A stretch of DNA of 64,000 bases from Oleiphilus messinensis. Its GTDB lineage: Bacteria; Pseudomonadota; Gammaproteobacteria; Pseudomonadales; Oleiphilaceae. Below the pieces are notes generated by a model. The model saw only the letters and a program-made list of their open reading frames with translations, did not search any database and had not been told where the DNA came from. The translations under genes were made by a program, and so were the position numbers. Location: NCBI RefSeq assembly GCF_002162375.1, contig NZ_CP021425.1, positions 989,501-1,053,500 on the forward strand, read 5' to 3'. Within the stretch, counting starts at the first letter, position 1, and the number at the start of each line of letters is the position of its first letter. This document shows positions 1-9,007 of this stretch, piece after piece.

Positions 1-1
1 T

Positions 2-589
2 CCTGAAGTCTCTGAAAGCGAAGTGGGCGCGATCAAGGAATTGGTCGGCGATGATTTCTTTTTGTTTGTTGGTGTGCTGCGTTATTACAAAGGTCTGTCT
101 TTCCTCATTGACGCTGTATCCGGAACGAATATCAAGATCGTCATCGCGGGTGATGGGCCAGAGAGTAATCAACTGCGTTTTCAGGCCTTGTCATTGGGGG
201 CAGAAAATGTGCAGTTTCTGGGTTATGTTTCAGATAATGAGAAAATAGCATTGATGAACCTGACCCGAGGGATTGTCTTTCCATCTCACCTTCGCTCTGA
301 AGCTTTTGGTGTCACCCTGCTTGAAGGTGCCATGTATTCCAAACCGCTCATTTCTGCTGACATTGGCACTGGAGCTAACTATGTTAATGAACATGGCGTA
401 ACCGGGGTTGTTGTTCCACCTGCAGACCCTCAGGCGTTGCGTATGGCATTGCTGCAATTACTGGAATTTCCCGAGCGCTCAATGCAGATGGGGCGCGCAG
501 CAAGAGATCGATTTGAACGGTTATTCACCGGCCAGAAAATGGGGGCATCCTATTTGGAGCACTATGAAGCCGTCTGCGCTTCAGCTTGA
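2..589 (+). CDS. Glycosyltransferase family 4 (GT-B), C-terminal part, truncated by window edge
   Basis: The reading frame is open from base 2, so the 5' end lies outside the window. About 195 residues are visible. They form the nucleotide-sugar-binding half of a GT-B glycosyltransferase: a 'FVGVLRYYKGLSFLIDA' start of the second Rossmann domain, 'IAGDGPE', and the E-x7-E region 'EAFGVTLLEGAM'. A terminal helix follows. Family knowledge says such enzymes transfer a sugar from a nucleotide donor on the cytoplasmic side during surface polysaccharide assembly. The T1SS and glycan genes next to it fit that role. Donor and acceptor cannot be told from sequence. Confidence 0.85.
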   Translation, partial: PEVSESEVGAIKELVGDDFFLFVGVLRYYKGLSFLIDAVSGTNIKIVIAGDGPESNQLRFQALSLGAENVQFLGYVSDNEKIALMNLTRGIVFPSHLRSEAFGVTLLEGAMYSKPLISADIGTGANYVNEHGVTGVVVPPADPQALRMALLQLLEFPERSMQMGRAARDRFERLFTGQKMGASYLEHYEAVCASA

Positions 590-1204
590 TAACGCGGTTT
601 ATACTGCATACCTGCCGTTGCTTTGGGCGGGCCGTTTGCCTGCCTCGGTCCAGTTTTAAAAATACTATTGTGGAGCGGGTCAAAAAAAAATACGTATTTT
701 GTCGTCTGGGGGTTGAAAAAATTTCCCACGCCCATATTCTTGGAGGGGCTTTTAGAGCACGTTAAATGATATGGCTTGGTTAAAAGATGAGCAGAAAGTT
801 GCGTAAAAGGTCTTTGGGCGTGTAAAATACGGCCTCCAAAAATTACGCTTCCCACCTCATAGTCATATTAACAGGAAGTCATATCGACAGGAATTTTGTA
901 GCGATTATGGAGACATTATAACGACTAGGGTGTCATTTTAGCGGTCGTGGAGGCAGTTGCCGTGTTTGGTGAATTGCCGGAATCGCTTCAAGAACATCGT
1001 CAGTGCGTGCAGCCCACTGGGTGGCGTATTGAGCGTGATAGTGTCGAAAAACGGGACTTAAAGTCAGAATACCGATCACCAATTGTGTCGGTAAACTGTG
1101 TTATTAGGTACCGGGATATAGGTAACATCAGCTGATTGCTGTCATCAATGCGATGTTCAAGGAACCTGATGAAGTTTTAACCCCAATTATAGCGATTCTC
1201 ATTA
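590..1204. other. Intergenic region upstream of the type I secretion operon
   Basis: This 615-base stretch shows no convincing gene. It probably holds the terminator of the glycosyltransferase and the promoter of the secretion operon. A weak sigma-70-like pair, TTGAAA (713-718) and TATTCT (735-740) with a 16-base spacer, is the best promoter candidate seen, but it lies about 465 bases before the start codon. A short tandem repeat is at 861-892. A 62-codon open frame at 947-1135 has no ribosome binding site or recognisable product. Confidence 0.5.
861..892 (+). repeat. Tandem 16-bp direct repeat
   Basis: Two adjacent copies, AGTCATATTAACAGGA and AGTCATATCGACAGGA, differ at two of 16 positions. 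They lie in the leader of the secretion operon. They could be a regulator site or a slippage product; nothing else supports either. Confidence 0.5.
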
Positions 1205-2980
1205 ATGAAACCCGATAGCAACAAATCCGATCTTCAGAAAGTATTGGGACTTTGCAAAATGTCCTTCATCATCGTAGGGCTTTTCAGTCTGTGTATTAAC
1301 TTGCTGATGCTCACGCCAGCCATGTACATGTTGCAGGTTTATGATCGCGTCGTAACCAGTGGTAGCCATTCAACACTGGTGATGCTGACTTTGATCATGG
1401 TCTTGATGATGCTCACCATCGCAGGACTGGAATGGGTTCGATCGCAGATTTTGGTCCGGGTCAGTACCAAAATGGAAAGCTTGATGAATACCCGGCTGTT
1501 TAATGCTTCTTTCAAGCAGGCATTATACAGTGGTGGCGCAAACAGCAATGGTCAGCCTCTATCTGATCTGACTCAGTTGCGTCAATTTATGACTGGCAAC
1601 GGCTTGTTTGCATTCTTTGATGCGCCCTGGTTACCAATTTATATCGCAGTTATGTTCATCTTCCACCCTTTGTTTGGCTGGGTCGGCGTGTTTAGTGCGA
1701 TTTTGTTGGGTTGTTTAGCGGTAGCCAATGAAAAACTCACTCGTAAACTGTTAACGGATGCTAACAAAGAAGCAATGGGCGCGCAGGCTTACGTCGCGAA
1801 GAATCTGCGAAATGCGGAAGTTATCGAATCAATGGGCATGTTGGAAAATGTACGTGACCGTTGGGTGGAAAAGAATCGCCTGGTATTGGCCCTGCAATCC
1901 GTAGCAAGTCGCCGAGCCGGGTTAATGACGTCTATCTCGAAGAGTACCCGACTCCTGGTGCAATCCCTGATTCTTGGAGTGGGTGCCTATCTGGTTATCG
2001 AGCAACAAATCACACCGGGACTGATGATCGCGGGTTCAATCCTCTTAGGTCGGGCGCTGTCGCCAATTGATTTGATGATTGGTAACTGGAAAGGGTTTGT
2101 GGCAGCCCGTGGTCAGTATGCACGCTTGAATGAAGTGCTAAACAAAATACCGGAAGAGAAGGAAAGAATGTCGCTTCCCGCACCTAAGGGTGTGTTGTCG
2201 GTTGAGGCGGCGACAATTGCCCCTCCAGGTACACGCGCGCCAGTGGTTAAAAACGTCACTTTCCGTGCGGAACCCGGGGATATCATTGGTATGATTGGCC
2301 CCAGTGCGGCCGGGAAATCCAGCCTCGCAAGGGCGATTCTTGGAATCTGGCCCTCTTTGGGTGGAAAGGTTCGACTGGATGGTGCGGATATTTTCTCATG
2401 GACCCGTGAAGAGCTCGGTCCCCATGTTGGTTACCTGCCGCAGGATATTGAGCTTTTTGAGGGCTCAATCAGTGAAAACATCGCCCGTTTCGGCGAGGTT
2501 GATCCAGACAAGGTTGTGGAAGCCGCCAAAATGGCGGGCGTTCATGAGCTCGTTCTGCGCTTGCCGGAGGGGTATGATACTGTAATCGGCGCCAGCGCGG
2601 GTGCATTATCCGGTGGTCAGCGCCAGCGAATCGGCCTGGCCCGTGCCTTGTATGGCAAGCCTCGTCTGGTTGTTCTGGATGAACCCAATTCCAACCTGGA
2701 TGACCAGGGGGATGCGGCATTAGCTGCTGCGTTGAAAGCACTGAAAGAAAGTTTAGCGACTGTCATTATCATTTCCCACAAAACCAGTGTACTGGCCAGT
2801 GTTGATAAGCTGCTTGTCATGCGAGATGGTATGTTGGTCATGTACGGACCGAAACAAGAGGTCCTGGAAAAAATGAAAGGATTGGCTCCTGCACAGCAAC
2901 AGCAGCAGGTACCCAGACCGGCACCTGCAGCGGTACCCGTTCATAGTGTACCTGTCACCACAACGATCAAGCCTGTCTGA
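1205..2980 (+). CDS. Type I secretion ABC exporter (PrtD/RsaD/SapD-like permease-ATPase)
   Basis: Inner-membrane exporter of 591 residues that would power one-step secretion of C-terminally tagged proteins. The N-terminal half (about 20-310) is a six-helix ABC transmembrane domain with no C39 peptidase or degenerate peptidase domain, as in the PrtD group. The ATPase half has Walker A 'GPSAAGKSS' near residue 365, signature 'LSGGQRQRIGLARAL' near 468 and Walker B 'LVVLDEPNSNLD' near 488. The tail is Gln/Pro-rich (QQQQQ). It is followed after 24 bases by the HlyD-type adaptor and then a TolC-type channel. Family relatives export metalloproteases and S-layer proteins. Signal-less RTX proteins encoded from 17803 onward, including a serralysin-like protease, are the obvious local cargo. 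Confidence 0.93.
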   Translation: MKPDSNKSDLQKVLGLCKMSFIIVGLFSLCINLLMLTPAMYMLQVYDRVVTSGSHSTLVMLTLIMVLMMLTIAGLEWVRSQILVRVSTKMESLMNTRLFNASFKQALYSGGANSNGQPLSDLTQLRQFMTGNGLFAFFDAPWLPIYIAVMFIFHPLFGWVGVFSAILLGCLAVANEKLTRKLLTDANKEAMGAQAYVAKNLRNAEVIESMGMLENVRDRWVEKNRLVLALQSVASRRAGLMTSISKSTRLLVQSLILGVGAYLVIEQQITPGLMIAGSILLGRALSPIDLMIGNWKGFVAARGQYARLNEVLNKIPEEKERMSLPAPKGVLSVEAATIAPPGTRAPVVKNVTFRAEPGDIIGMIGPSAAGKSSLARAILGIWPSLGGKVRLDGADIFSWTREELGPHVGYLPQDIELFEGSISENIARFGEVDPDKVVEAAKMAGVHELVLRLPEGYDTVIGASAGALSGGQRQRIGLARALYGKPRLVVLDEPNSNLDDQGDAALAAALKALKESLATVIIISHKTSVLASVDKLLVMRDGMLVMYGPKQEVLEKMKGLAPAQQQQQVPRPAPAAVPVHSVPVTTTIKPV

Positions 2981-3004
2981 TAGGTTGCTTAAGGAGTATA
3001 TTGA

Positions 3005-4333
3005 ATGTCTGAATCTGTTGCCAAAATTGATACAGTCAAGGCTGTTGAAGTGGAAACAAATGACCGAATTTTCAGAATTATCGGTCTGGTTATTGTTGGA
3101 ATTACGTTTGGTTTATTTGGTGGTTGGGCAGCATTTGCACCACTCGATAGTGCGGCATTAGCGCCTGGCGTGGTGACTGTAGAAAGTTATCGTAAAACAG
3201 TGCAACACCTTGAAGGCGGTATTGTCCGCGAGATTCAGGTGCGTGATGGTGATATGGTCGAAAAAGGTGATGTGCTGCTGGTGCTCGATGATACCCAAGC
3301 TAAAGCACAGCTCGGTATTTTGAACGGGCAGTTCATTACCCAGAAATCAATGGAAGCGCGTTTGTTGTCGGAACGGGATGGGTTGGCAAAAATAAGCTAT
3401 CCCGATGTGCTCATGACCATGGATGACGCCCGAGTTATGGATGCGAAGCACGGTCAGGATCAAGTGTTTACCGCACGTAAGCGTGCCCATGAAGGTGAAA
3501 TCGCGGTCTTGAAGCAACGCATTGAGCAGTTGAAAAAAGAGATCGTCGGTGTCAGTGCAGTTCAATCTGCCAAGAAAGAGTTGGTGAAGTCCTACGATGA
3601 AGAAGTTGCCGATTACCGTGAGCTGGTTGGACAAGGGTTGGCAGAGAAGCAACGTTTGCGGGAGCTGGAGCGAAACAGTGCACGTTTAAAAGGTGAAATC
3701 GCTGAAAATGTGGCTAATATCGCCCGGATTGAAACCCGTATCGGGGAAACCGAATTGCAGATTCTGCAGTTACAAAAAGAATTTCAGACTGAAGTCGTGA
3801 ATCAGCTGGGCGAGGTTCAGGCGACGTTGTTTGACGTGACTGAGCGCATGGCTGCAGTGAAGGATACGGTCGCGCGTACCAGTATCTCTGCGCCGGAATC
3901 GGGCCGCGTACTCGGTCTTTCTGTCCATACCATCGGTGGTGTTATCGCCGCAGGCACACCGATTCTTGATATTGTTCCCCAAAGTGAAGAGCTCATTGTG
4001 GAAGCACAGGTTTCGCCGATTGATATTGATCGCGTTGAACCGGATATGCTCGCAGAGGTTCGATTCAGTGCATTTAAATCCGGTACTACGCCCACAGTAG
4101 AAGGTCGCGTGATCAATATTTCCGGAGACCGCCTCGTCGATGAAAAAAGTGGTGTGCCTTACTATTTGGCACGGGTGCGCTTGACCCCGGAGAGTCGTGA
4201 AAAACTGGGCAGTTTGCAGTTATTGCCCGGAATGCCAGCTGAAGTCCTGATCAACACCGGAGCGCGTACACTCTGGCAATATATCGTTCAGCCCATTACA
4301 GATGCTTTTGCTGTTTCTCTCATCGAAGATTAA
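3005..4333 (+). CDS. HlyD-family periplasmic adaptor of type I secretion
   Basis: Membrane-fusion protein of 442 residues linking the ABC exporter to the outer-membrane channel. It has a short cytoplasmic N-terminus and one transmembrane helix (about 24-44). A lipoyl/barrel-sandwich half follows ('GIVREIQVRDGDMVEKGDVLLVLDD'), then a long coiled coil (about 115-290, rich in Glu/Lys/Leu/Gln) and the second lipoyl half ('ISAPESGRVLGLSVH'). The C-terminal beta domain includes 'GMPAEVLINTGARTLWQYI', typical of PrtE/RsaE-like adaptors. The start follows an AAGGAG site 'taaggagtatattga'. A rho-independent terminator after the gene suggests the channel gene may be transcribed partly on its own. Confidence 0.93.
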   Translation: MSESVAKIDTVKAVEVETNDRIFRIIGLVIVGITFGLFGGWAAFAPLDSAALAPGVVTVESYRKTVQHLEGGIVREIQVRDGDMVEKGDVLLVLDDTQAKAQLGILNGQFITQKSMEARLLSERDGLAKISYPDVLMTMDDARVMDAKHGQDQVFTARKRAHEGEIAVLKQRIEQLKKEIVGVSAVQSAKKELVKSYDEEVADYRELVGQGLAEKQRLRELERNSARLKGEIAENVANIARIETRIGETELQILQLQKEFQTEVVNQLGEVQATLFDVTERMAAVKDTVARTSISAPESGRVLGLSVHTIGGVIAAGTPILDIVPQSEELIVEAQVSPIDIDRVEPDMLAEVRFSAFKSGTTPTVEGRVINISGDRLVDEKSGVPYYLARVRLTPESREKLGSLQLLPGMPAEVLINTGARTLWQYIVQPITDAFAVSLIED

Positions 4334-4373
4334 TACTGTGATCAGGCTTACCGGCTTTAATTATTGAAGCCGC

Positions 4374-4430
4374 AAAAAACGCCGGTTTTTGTCCACCTAA
4401 ACTGGAACAAATCCGGCGTTTCTTATTTTC
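4374..4430 (+). terminator. Rho-independent-type terminator after the adaptor gene
   Basis: AAACGCCGG (4377-4385) pairs perfectly with CCGGCGTTT (4413-4421), closing a 27-base loop, and is followed by a T-rich stretch. It sits between the adaptor and the outer-membrane channel gene, so the latter may depend on readthrough or its own promoter. Confidence 0.6.
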
Positions 4431-4560
4431 AATTATGATGTCGCAATCATTATCAACAATACAAATCCACCAATGATGGTAACAGGCCAAGGTTGACCAA
4501 AATATGGGTACATTGTTTTCTTCTTCCCGACTACCGAATCAAAAAAGGAATCAAGGCAGT

Positions 4561-5892
4561 ATGCATCGTCGCCGTAAATCAAAGTTACAGTGGGTGATTT
4601 TTGCCATGGTTGGGGGATTTTCCTCGCTGGGCATCGCAGATAATTTACAACAGTTAACTCAGGAAGCATTACAGCAAGACCCTCGGGTGAAGTCATCTGA
4701 GTTTGAGCTGGAGATTCGAAAAGCGCAGGATGACCAGGCATTTGGTCAGGTGCTGCCACAAGTAAGGGCGAGCAGTACGCTAACTCAAAACCAGCGGAAA
4801 CTATTGGGTAATGCTGTCGACCAGGATGAGGAATCTGATTACACAGGGGAACGTTATACGGTCTCAGCAAGCCAGGTTTTGTTTAACTGGGAAGCATTCA
4901 AAAATATCGAGCGTGCAGGTTATCAGGTTTCTCAATCCGAGTGGCGCATGCGTGATGCGCTGGCAACGGTTATTCTGGATTCTGCTGAGCGTTACATCGA
5001 TGTTCTGTCCAGTGCAGACAATCTGGCTCTGGTAAAAGCCGAAAAAGAAACCGTCGAGAACCAGTTGTTGCAGTTTGAGCGTCTTTATGAAAAAGGGATG
5101 GTTCGAATTACTGATTTGCTGGATGTGCAAACCAAGCGGGACACCATTGTTGCCGATGGTATTGAGGCTCAGGGTAACCTGGATATTGCCAAAGAAGCGA
5201 TGGCCGAACTGACCGGTCGATTTGTTCAGGATTACGCTGCTTTTCCCGATAAATTCAGCCTTCCGGTTTTGGATCCTGAAGCCGACTGGGTTAAAGCATC
5301 ATTGGCAAATAACCTGCAGCTGAATGCATTGACCGATTCGCTTCGCGCGGCAGAGGCGAATTACCGCAGGATGAAAGCGGGTCACTTACCCACTCTGGAT
5401 TTTCAGTTGAGCTATTCGGACAGTGATATCGGGTTTGATAACTCGGCAACAGACGGTTCGCAAACCACCGTTGCAGCGCTAAACATTAATATCCCTCTTT
5501 ATTCCGGTGGCACTACTTCAGCCCGTGCCCGCGAAGCGTTTAATCAGTGGCAAATGGAAAAGCTGGAATACGAGCGCCTTTCCCGGGAAGTTTCAAAGCA
5601 AGCAAGGGAAGCCGAGGTGAATGCCCGTTCCAGTCTGGAGCGGATTACGGCAAACCAGTACCGTGTTAATTCCGCAGAAAAGTCCTACGAGGCGATGAAT
5701 ACCAGTTTTAAATTAGGGGCTGTGACAGTGAGTGATGTGGTTGAGTCTCTCCAGCAATCCTATCAGGCGAAGCGGGATCTGCAGTTTTCCCGGTATAACT
5801 ATCTGAAATCCTGGCTCCGTTTGAAGTACCTCAGTGGCGAGTTGACCTTAGCGACGGTAGAAGATATCAATCGTTTGTTGAATGTAAACTAG
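4561..5892 (+). CDS. TolC-family outer-membrane channel of the type I secretion system
   Basis: Outer-membrane efflux channel, 443 residues from the chosen start. I prefer the ATG at 4561 over an upstream ATG at 4504. From 4561 the protein begins with a proper signal peptide: basic 'MHRRRKSK', a hydrophobic core and a cleavage site near 'SLGIA/DNLQQL'. An AAGGAA site lies 10 bases upstream. The mature protein has the two OEP repeats, each with long helices and beta strands ('QVLPQVRASSTLTQNQ', 'PTLDFQLSYSDSD'), ending in a helical segment. With the preceding two genes it completes a tripartite type I system. Length matches PrtF/SapF-type channels. Confidence 0.9.
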   Translation: MHRRRKSKLQWVIFAMVGGFSSLGIADNLQQLTQEALQQDPRVKSSEFELEIRKAQDDQAFGQVLPQVRASSTLTQNQRKLLGNAVDQDEESDYTGERYTVSASQVLFNWEAFKNIERAGYQVSQSEWRMRDALATVILDSAERYIDVLSSADNLALVKAEKETVENQLLQFERLYEKGMVRITDLLDVQTKRDTIVADGIEAQGNLDIAKEAMAELTGRFVQDYAAFPDKFSLPVLDPEADWVKASLANNLQLNALTDSLRAAEANYRRMKAGHLPTLDFQLSYSDSDIGFDNSATDGSQTTVAALNINIPLYSGGTTSARAREAFNQWQMEKLEYERLSREVSKQAREAEVNARSSLERITANQYRVNSAEKSYEAMNTSFKLGAVTVSDVVESLQQSYQAKRDLQFSRYNYLKSWLRLKYLSGELTLATVEDINRLLNVN

Positions 5893-6004
5893 TGCTCGTC
5901 CGGAAACGGGTTAATGCCCGATTGTCTCTGTCTCCCTTTGGCTTGAGCAAAGGGGGCGTGCAGTTTTTCGCCATACCGTTGTCGTTTTATGAAGTAGCAG
6001 TTCA

Positions 6005-7186
6005 ATGAAATTAGTGGTGAATGTTTCTTGCCTGCAAGGGCCACTGACTGGAATCGGGTACTACACCCTGAACCTGTTGAAGGAGTTGTATCAGGCTCCG
6101 CATATTCAAGATATTCAGGGTATTTCGACCACGCAGTGTTATACCATGGATGAGCTTTGGCAAAGAATGTGCGAGCTGGAGCACAACTGTGGTGCTGAAC
6201 CCGGGCGCAGTCCTTCGCAGCCATCGGGGACAATGCGCCGCTATGTGGCTGCGATTCCCGGCGCAAGGCAGATGAGACACCGGGTGATGGCTGTAAAAGC
6301 GCGTCGCCGGGCAGCGCAATATTGCGATTACGTCTACTGGGAGCCAAACTACCTGTTATTGCCCTTAGCAGGTACTGCGGTTACGACGGTACATGATCTG
6401 TCGCACATTCGGTTTCCGCAATACCATCCTGTTGACCGGGTCCGGTTGATGGAGAAGCAGTTGTTGCAGTCTCTCCGTACTGCGGCGAAGGTGATTACGG
6501 TTTCGGAGTTCTCCAAGTCTGAAATTATAAATTTACTGGACGTTCCCGAAGAGGTGATTTCGGTTGTGCCTCCGGCTGTAGCGGATGTTTTTCGGACGAC
6601 TTGGCCAAAGAAAGTACAATCTCAAGTCCGTGAACGATATGGTTTGCCCAAGCAGTTTATCCTGTCGGTTGGTACGTTAGAGCCGAGGAAGAACCTGCTT
6701 GGGTTGCTGAATGCGTTTGCGAGCTTGCCGGAGTCTTTGCAGAAAGCATTTCCTTTGATCATTGCCGGGGCCGACGGTTGGCGAATGAACGGATTCGAAA
6801 AGTTAATCAGCAAACTCGAGGCGCGTGGCGGGTTGATCCGTTTGGGGTATGTTTGTTCGGGTGACCTTCCTGTGCTATACAGTTTGGCCGAGCTCGTTGC
6901 TTATCCCTCATTTTACGAGGGGTTTGGCATGCCGGTAGCGGAAGCCATGGCCGCTGGAACCTGTGTATTGACGTCCAATCAGGCATCCATGCCTGAAGTC
7001 GCCGCCGGTGCCGCGGAACTGGTTGATCCCTATGACGTCGAAAGTATTGCGTTTGGCCTTGAGAGAGTGCTGTCCGACTCTGCACTAAATCAGTCGTTGG
7101 CTGCGCGCGGAAAGCAATATGCAGAGGCGTATACCTGGTCGTCATCGGCATCGAATTTGATTCACGCATTGAAACAGGTGAGCTGA
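6005..7186 (+). CDS. Glycosyltransferase family 4 (GT-B fold)
   Basis: Cytoplasmic sugar transferase of 393 residues, complete. The N-terminal acceptor domain opens with 'GPLTGIGYYTLNLLKEL', the usual glycine-rich loop of GT4 enzymes. The donor domain has 'ILSVGTLEPRKNLLGLL', 'IIAGADGW' and the E-x7-E signature in 'YEGFGMPVAEAMAAG'. It resembles mannosyl- or rhamnosyltransferases of O-antigen and exopolysaccharide pathways; the sugar cannot be assigned. It lies 112 bases after the channel gene and 3 bases before a small membrane protein, so those two are co-transcribed. The nearby Wzm/Wzt operon is the likely consumer of its product. Confidence 0.88.
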   Translation: MKLVVNVSCLQGPLTGIGYYTLNLLKELYQAPHIQDIQGISTTQCYTMDELWQRMCELEHNCGAEPGRSPSQPSGTMRRYVAAIPGARQMRHRVMAVKARRRAAQYCDYVYWEPNYLLLPLAGTAVTTVHDLSHIRFPQYHPVDRVRLMEKQLLQSLRTAAKVITVSEFSKSEIINLLDVPEEVISVVPPAVADVFRTTWPKKVQSQVRERYGLPKQFILSVGTLEPRKNLLGLLNAFASLPESLQKAFPLIIAGADGWRMNGFEKLISKLEARGGLIRLGYVCSGDLPVLYSLAELVAYPSFYEGFGMPVAEAMAAGTCVLTSNQASMPEVAAGAAELVDPYDVESIAFGLERVLSDSALNQSLAARGKQYAEAYTWSSSASNLIHALKQVS

Positions 7187-7189
7187 GGC

Positions 7190-7489
7190 ATGAATGTGAA
7201 GTTGCGGCAATCCTATGGAAACGAATCAAGAGTGAATGCGTTGATCGAAAAGCTATTCGAAGAAGATAAACAAAAACATTTTTGGTACAGTTTCTGGATT
7301 GTGGTTTTAATGTTGCCATTCACATCGTTGTTTGGTGCCGTACTGACCTCGTTTTTTGTCGGCGTCGGAAAAGAAATCTGGGATCATTTCTATGGTTCCG
7401 GCTTCTGCTGGTATGATATGTTAGCTAATGCCGTTGGTATCACTTTGGCTGCATGCGTTACATGTCTATCGGGTCTGCTTCTGTGGTAA
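7190..7489 (+). CDS. Small membrane protein, DUF2279/YfiM-like
   Basis: Ninety-nine residues with two hydrophobic segments (about 35-58 and 80-98). The pattern 'DKQKHFWYSFWI', then 'GVGKEIWDHF', then 'DMLANAVGI' matches the conserved D-x-x-x-HF, GKE-x-x-D and D-x-x-AN-x-x-G residues I associate with the YfiM/DUF2279 family. These resemble VanZ-like membrane proteins, and their function is unknown. The start is three bases after the glycosyltransferase stop, implying translational coupling. Its 3' end overlaps the convergent 7458-8993 gene by 32 bases. Confidence 0.6.
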   Translation: MNVKLRQSYGNESRVNALIEKLFEEDKQKHFWYSFWIVVLMLPFTSLFGAVLTSFFVGVGKEIWDHFYGSGFCWYDMLANAVGITLAACVTCLSGLLLW

Positions 7490-8993
7490 GCATCAAGGCT
7501 TGCAAAGCGAACTTTATGGCTCTGTCATCACCAGACAGGCCCAGTGATTTAGGCGAAATTGCACTCAAAAATTGAAACTCCACTGTCAAATGTGGTGTTT
7601 GCCCAGCTGGCAATGCAATTTGGGCTGAAGACAAATCGAACTGACCGACCTCCTCACCATTCATCAGCACGCGAGTTTTTTCGTTGCCATTAAAATAATG
7701 GCCCTTCAAACTGAGATACAGCGGTTGCTGTTGATCTGCCAGCTTGATTTTTAATGATGCCCGCTTCCCGCTTGACCAGACTGACGTCTCTTCCGGCTCT
7801 GACCAGCCACTTTCCAAGTGGAGAACATCGCGCCAGTTTTTTGTGTCCCGATTAACTTTGATCAACTTGTTGAGTGTAATGGGGCGTAGGTCAAGCTTTG
7901 TGTTTTGCAATATGTATTGATTGAATGCAGCGGTGGGCGGCGGGGTTTCTTTGCTTGGCCTCAGTCCCGGGTTGTTGTGCTCCATAAATGAAATAAGCTT
8001 CGTGGTATTCTGTGTGGCACATTCGGGCGTTATGTGGAAATAGGTATTTAAAAAGCAATTGCTGCCGTAGGCAAAGTCCTTGTAGTGTCCAAGCATCTGG
8101 AAATTGTGTTGGTTGAGTGTGTCTGTAATTTTGTCTGCGAAAACTTGCAAATTCGAGCTCAAATTGGAGGTGTAGCAGTAATGATCGAGCTGATCGACAA
8201 CAACTGGCCAAGTGAACAAAATATTCACTCCGCGTTGGGCTATTTGATCCAATGTTGCAAGATTCTCTTGAAAAGCCTTGCTTAGCGTACGGCTGTGGGA
8301 TCGACCCAGTATGTAGGCATCGCAATACTCGGGTGACATTTCAGGGAACTGTTCGGGGGGGAGGTCATTGATACCGCCACGGGCGCGTGTATCCGGCAGC
8401 TCCAGTTGATCCGCAGGCCATACTAAAGTACCCCTTTTTTCTAGATTGAACCCTGACCGCAGACTGTGCCAAAGGCCATATTTTGCATGGCTCCAAGGTG
8501 TTTGCAGTAGCAGCAAGTCAAGTCGGTCTAACCAGGGTAAGTTTCGATACTCAAAGTTAAATGCGCCATCAGGATTGAACAAATGGTCGAGATAAAAATC
8601 CGGCAGTGTGTCCGGGTAGGTATACAGAGTCCATTCAAGTGGGAGCAGTAGGGTGTCACCTTGCTCCAGCGCGTCTGTCAGTGCGTTGAGCTTGTGCTGT
8701 AATGGAAAGCTGCCGTTGTCAGCATAAGCAATGACCGGCTGCTTAAAATGCTTTTCCATTTGCATGAAGTCTATACCATGAAGCGCATTTGAGCCGGAGA
8801 CGACCACGATTTTGGGTGAATAGCCTTTGCTGTATTTTACCAATGCCTGCCGTAGTAGAGCAGGTTCCTCTCCTCGGCTTAGATAATGATTTAAGGTCCA
8901 GACATAAGCAGCCAAAATAACCGGGGCTAACATAATCAGGCTTAAAACAAGTTGTTTCGCAGTCCAGTTGCGCAGGAAATTAACGGTCATCAT
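7458..8993 (-). CDS. Membrane-anchored SGNH-like protein, partner of the MBOAT O-acyltransferase
   Basis: I do not recognise a named family over the full 511 residues. It has one N-terminal transmembrane helix (about 15-35) and then a periplasmic portion. 'IVVVSGSNALHGIDF' (about 60-75) resembles the Gly-Ser-Asn nucleophile block of SGNH-like proteins that accompany AlgI. The C-terminal ~120 residues look like a beta-sandwich carbohydrate-binding domain ('LESGWSEPEETSVWSSGKRA', 'RVLMNGEEVGQF', 'SPKSLGLSGDDR'). It is 14 bases downstream of the MBOAT gene in the same operon. In alginate and cellulose acetylation, an MBOAT channel works with an SGNH transferase, so a role in surface glycan acylation is inferred. 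Confidence 0.55.
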   Translation of the reverse strand: MMTVNFLRNWTAKQLVLSLIMLAPVILAAYVWTLNHYLSRGEEPALLRQALVKYSKGYSPKIVVVSGSNALHGIDFMQMEKHFKQPVIAYADNGSFPLQHKLNALTDALEQGDTLLLPLEWTLYTYPDTLPDFYLDHLFNPDGAFNFEYRNLPWLDRLDLLLLQTPWSHAKYGLWHSLRSGFNLEKRGTLVWPADQLELPDTRARGGINDLPPEQFPEMSPEYCDAYILGRSHSRTLSKAFQENLATLDQIAQRGVNILFTWPVVVDQLDHYCYTSNLSSNLQVFADKITDTLNQHNFQMLGHYKDFAYGSNCFLNTYFHITPECATQNTTKLISFMEHNNPGLRPSKETPPPTAAFNQYILQNTKLDLRPITLNKLIKVNRDTKNWRDVLHLESGWSEPEETSVWSSGKRASLKIKLADQQQPLYLSLKGHYFNGNEKTRVLMNGEEVGQFDLSSAQIALPAGQTPHLTVEFQFLSAISPKSLGLSGDDRAIKFALQALMLTTEADPIDM

Positions 8994-9007
8994 GATGTCT
9001 TAAGGCA

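Noticed and set aside
947-1135. 62-codon frame before the secretion operon
   Set aside because: No ribosome site or recognisable product; probably leader DNA.
4504-4560. Upstream start for the TolC-type gene
   Set aside because: It would put 19 residues before a normal signal peptide; the ATG at 4561 gives proper export.
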